Part shown: piece by piece, positions 59,401 through 60,000 of the stretch | Layout: the number at the start of each line of letters is the position of its first letter | Numbering within the stretch: the first letter of the stretch is position 1 | Assembly: GCA_014529385.2 (NCBI GenBank) | Contig: CM043956.1 | Coordinates: forward strand, 60,151,120 to 60,211,119 | Source of the DNA: Adiantum capillus-veneris | Taxonomy: Eukaryota > Streptophyta > Polypodiopsida > Polypodiales > Pteridaceae | Length of the DNA: 60,000 nucleotides | Direction of reading: 5' to 3' | Notes under the pieces: generated by a model | The model's database searches: none | What the model was told of the DNA's origin: nothing | The model's input: only the letters and a program-made list of their open reading frames with translations | Program-made: the position numbers and the translations under genes

Positions 59401-60000
59401 GTTTCAGGAGGCGGTAGAATTGAATCCACCTAGCTAGCATGCCATGCATACATAATCTTAAGCCCTTGGCAAAAGTGATGGCCTCAAACGTGAGAGCCAA
59501 AATCATAAGTGCCTTGCACAGGCTAGACTGGTAGGGATTCTGTGAAGGAATATTCCCTATTTGCCAGTGCCCAAAACTTACGTGCCAATGCCCTTGAGTC
59601 CAAGTCAATGGGCAATACCTTGGCACAAGTAAGAAGCCTTGCTGCGTGTTTAACTGTCAAAGCACTTTGCTTTGCAGAAAAACAAGTAGTTTCCAAGCAA
59701 AGGTGTAAACATTGAAAAAATACGAAGAACTTAAAATTGGCTAACCTGGTTGTTGTTGTAACCAGTTGTCCCGAGATTCCGTGGAAGAAAACTCGCTCAA
59801 AGATGGCTCATATCCATATCTTCTGCACGAGTGGTAGCTGTTGTATGTACTTATACGTCCCGTGTATCATATACGACTGTCGGGCACGTAATGAATTAAC
59901 TTGCACACATTTTGCCATATCCTTCCCAAGGTGTATGCTCATAGCATATGCCAAACGTGGGAAGTCTCAATGCAAGATGCAGAAATGGAAGTCTTGCTTC

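Larger units (their letters stand above)
56173..60000 (-). mobile_element. LARD-like LTR retrotransposon, copy B (partial)
   Basis: On the minus strand, an LTR (56173-56385) starts TGTCAGGCCAATGG and is preceded by a polypurine tract; the interior runs beyond the window end. Interior stretches match copy A (16663-21416) in reverse: examples are 58725-58915 with 18950-19110, 57780-57960 with 19960-20110, and 57680-57745 with 20155-20230. Again no enzyme domain is visible on either strand. Its LTR differs more from copy A (about 210 bp against 153 bp) than its interior does. Confidence 0.75.

Overview
The window looks like a repeat-dominated nuclear segment of a land plant, most likely a fern or another seed-free vascular plant. 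The reasons are decayed PPR genes with the LVDMYAKCGAL and SWTALIA idioms, plant-type Ty3/gypsy chromovirus, Ty1/copia, LINE and hAT sequences, and a HET-domain gene of a kind best known from fungi but also reported in mosses. The species cannot be fixed from sequence alone. Long (AG/CT)n and (AC/GT)n tracts, several over 90 bp and one about 218 bp, occur throughout.

Layout. 1-750: rearranged gypsy remnant. 747-6937: decayed gypsy chromovirus with a 1.68 kb 3' LTR, abutting a broken PPR gene (6938-8110). 8111-14580: microsatellites, a Mutator-type MITE relic, an ORF1-only non-LTR element with a (TC)n tail (11052-12053), and tRNA-derived SINE-like sequence. 14585-16214: solo LTR of the same gypsy family, with a GAATC target duplication. 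16496-21582: a 5.1 kb LTR element without recognisable pol (LARD-like). 22031-23665: inverted-repeat elements.

23682-25790 (minus) is the best cellular gene, an intact 702-codon HET-domain protein. It has a foldback array 16 bp beyond its stop codon and a Mutator-type MITE with a perfect 9-bp target duplication immediately before its first ATG. 26070-26680 is a small TRIM-like LTR remnant. 26869-31568 is a near full-length LINE whose 5' part is inverted relative to its 3' part, with an 18-bp target duplication. A second ORF1-only retroposon follows (about 31969-32580), then a two-level recent tandem duplication (32821-33389), a transposase-derived gene (35709-37699, minus) and a second PPR relic (38755-39060). 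39061-44560 is mostly microsatellites.

44560-46142 is a decayed hAT transposase. 46604-51748 is a young, apparently complete copia element with LTRs differing at one position and one open 1417-codon gag-pol frame. Next to it is a minus-strand protein kinase pseudogene (51755-53112). 53113-56172 is AT-rich without a recognised gene. 56173-60000 is the 3' part of a second member of the LARD-like family, on the minus strand.

There are no operons or cooperating gene sets. The HET gene, and less surely the transposase-derived gene, are the only plausible cellular genes; nearly everything else is mobile DNA of different ages. The observations most worth following are the HET gene boxed in by inverted-repeat elements, the ORF1-only retroposon with a conserved 3' stem-loop and CT tail, the pol-less LTR family, the inverted LINE and the intact copia.
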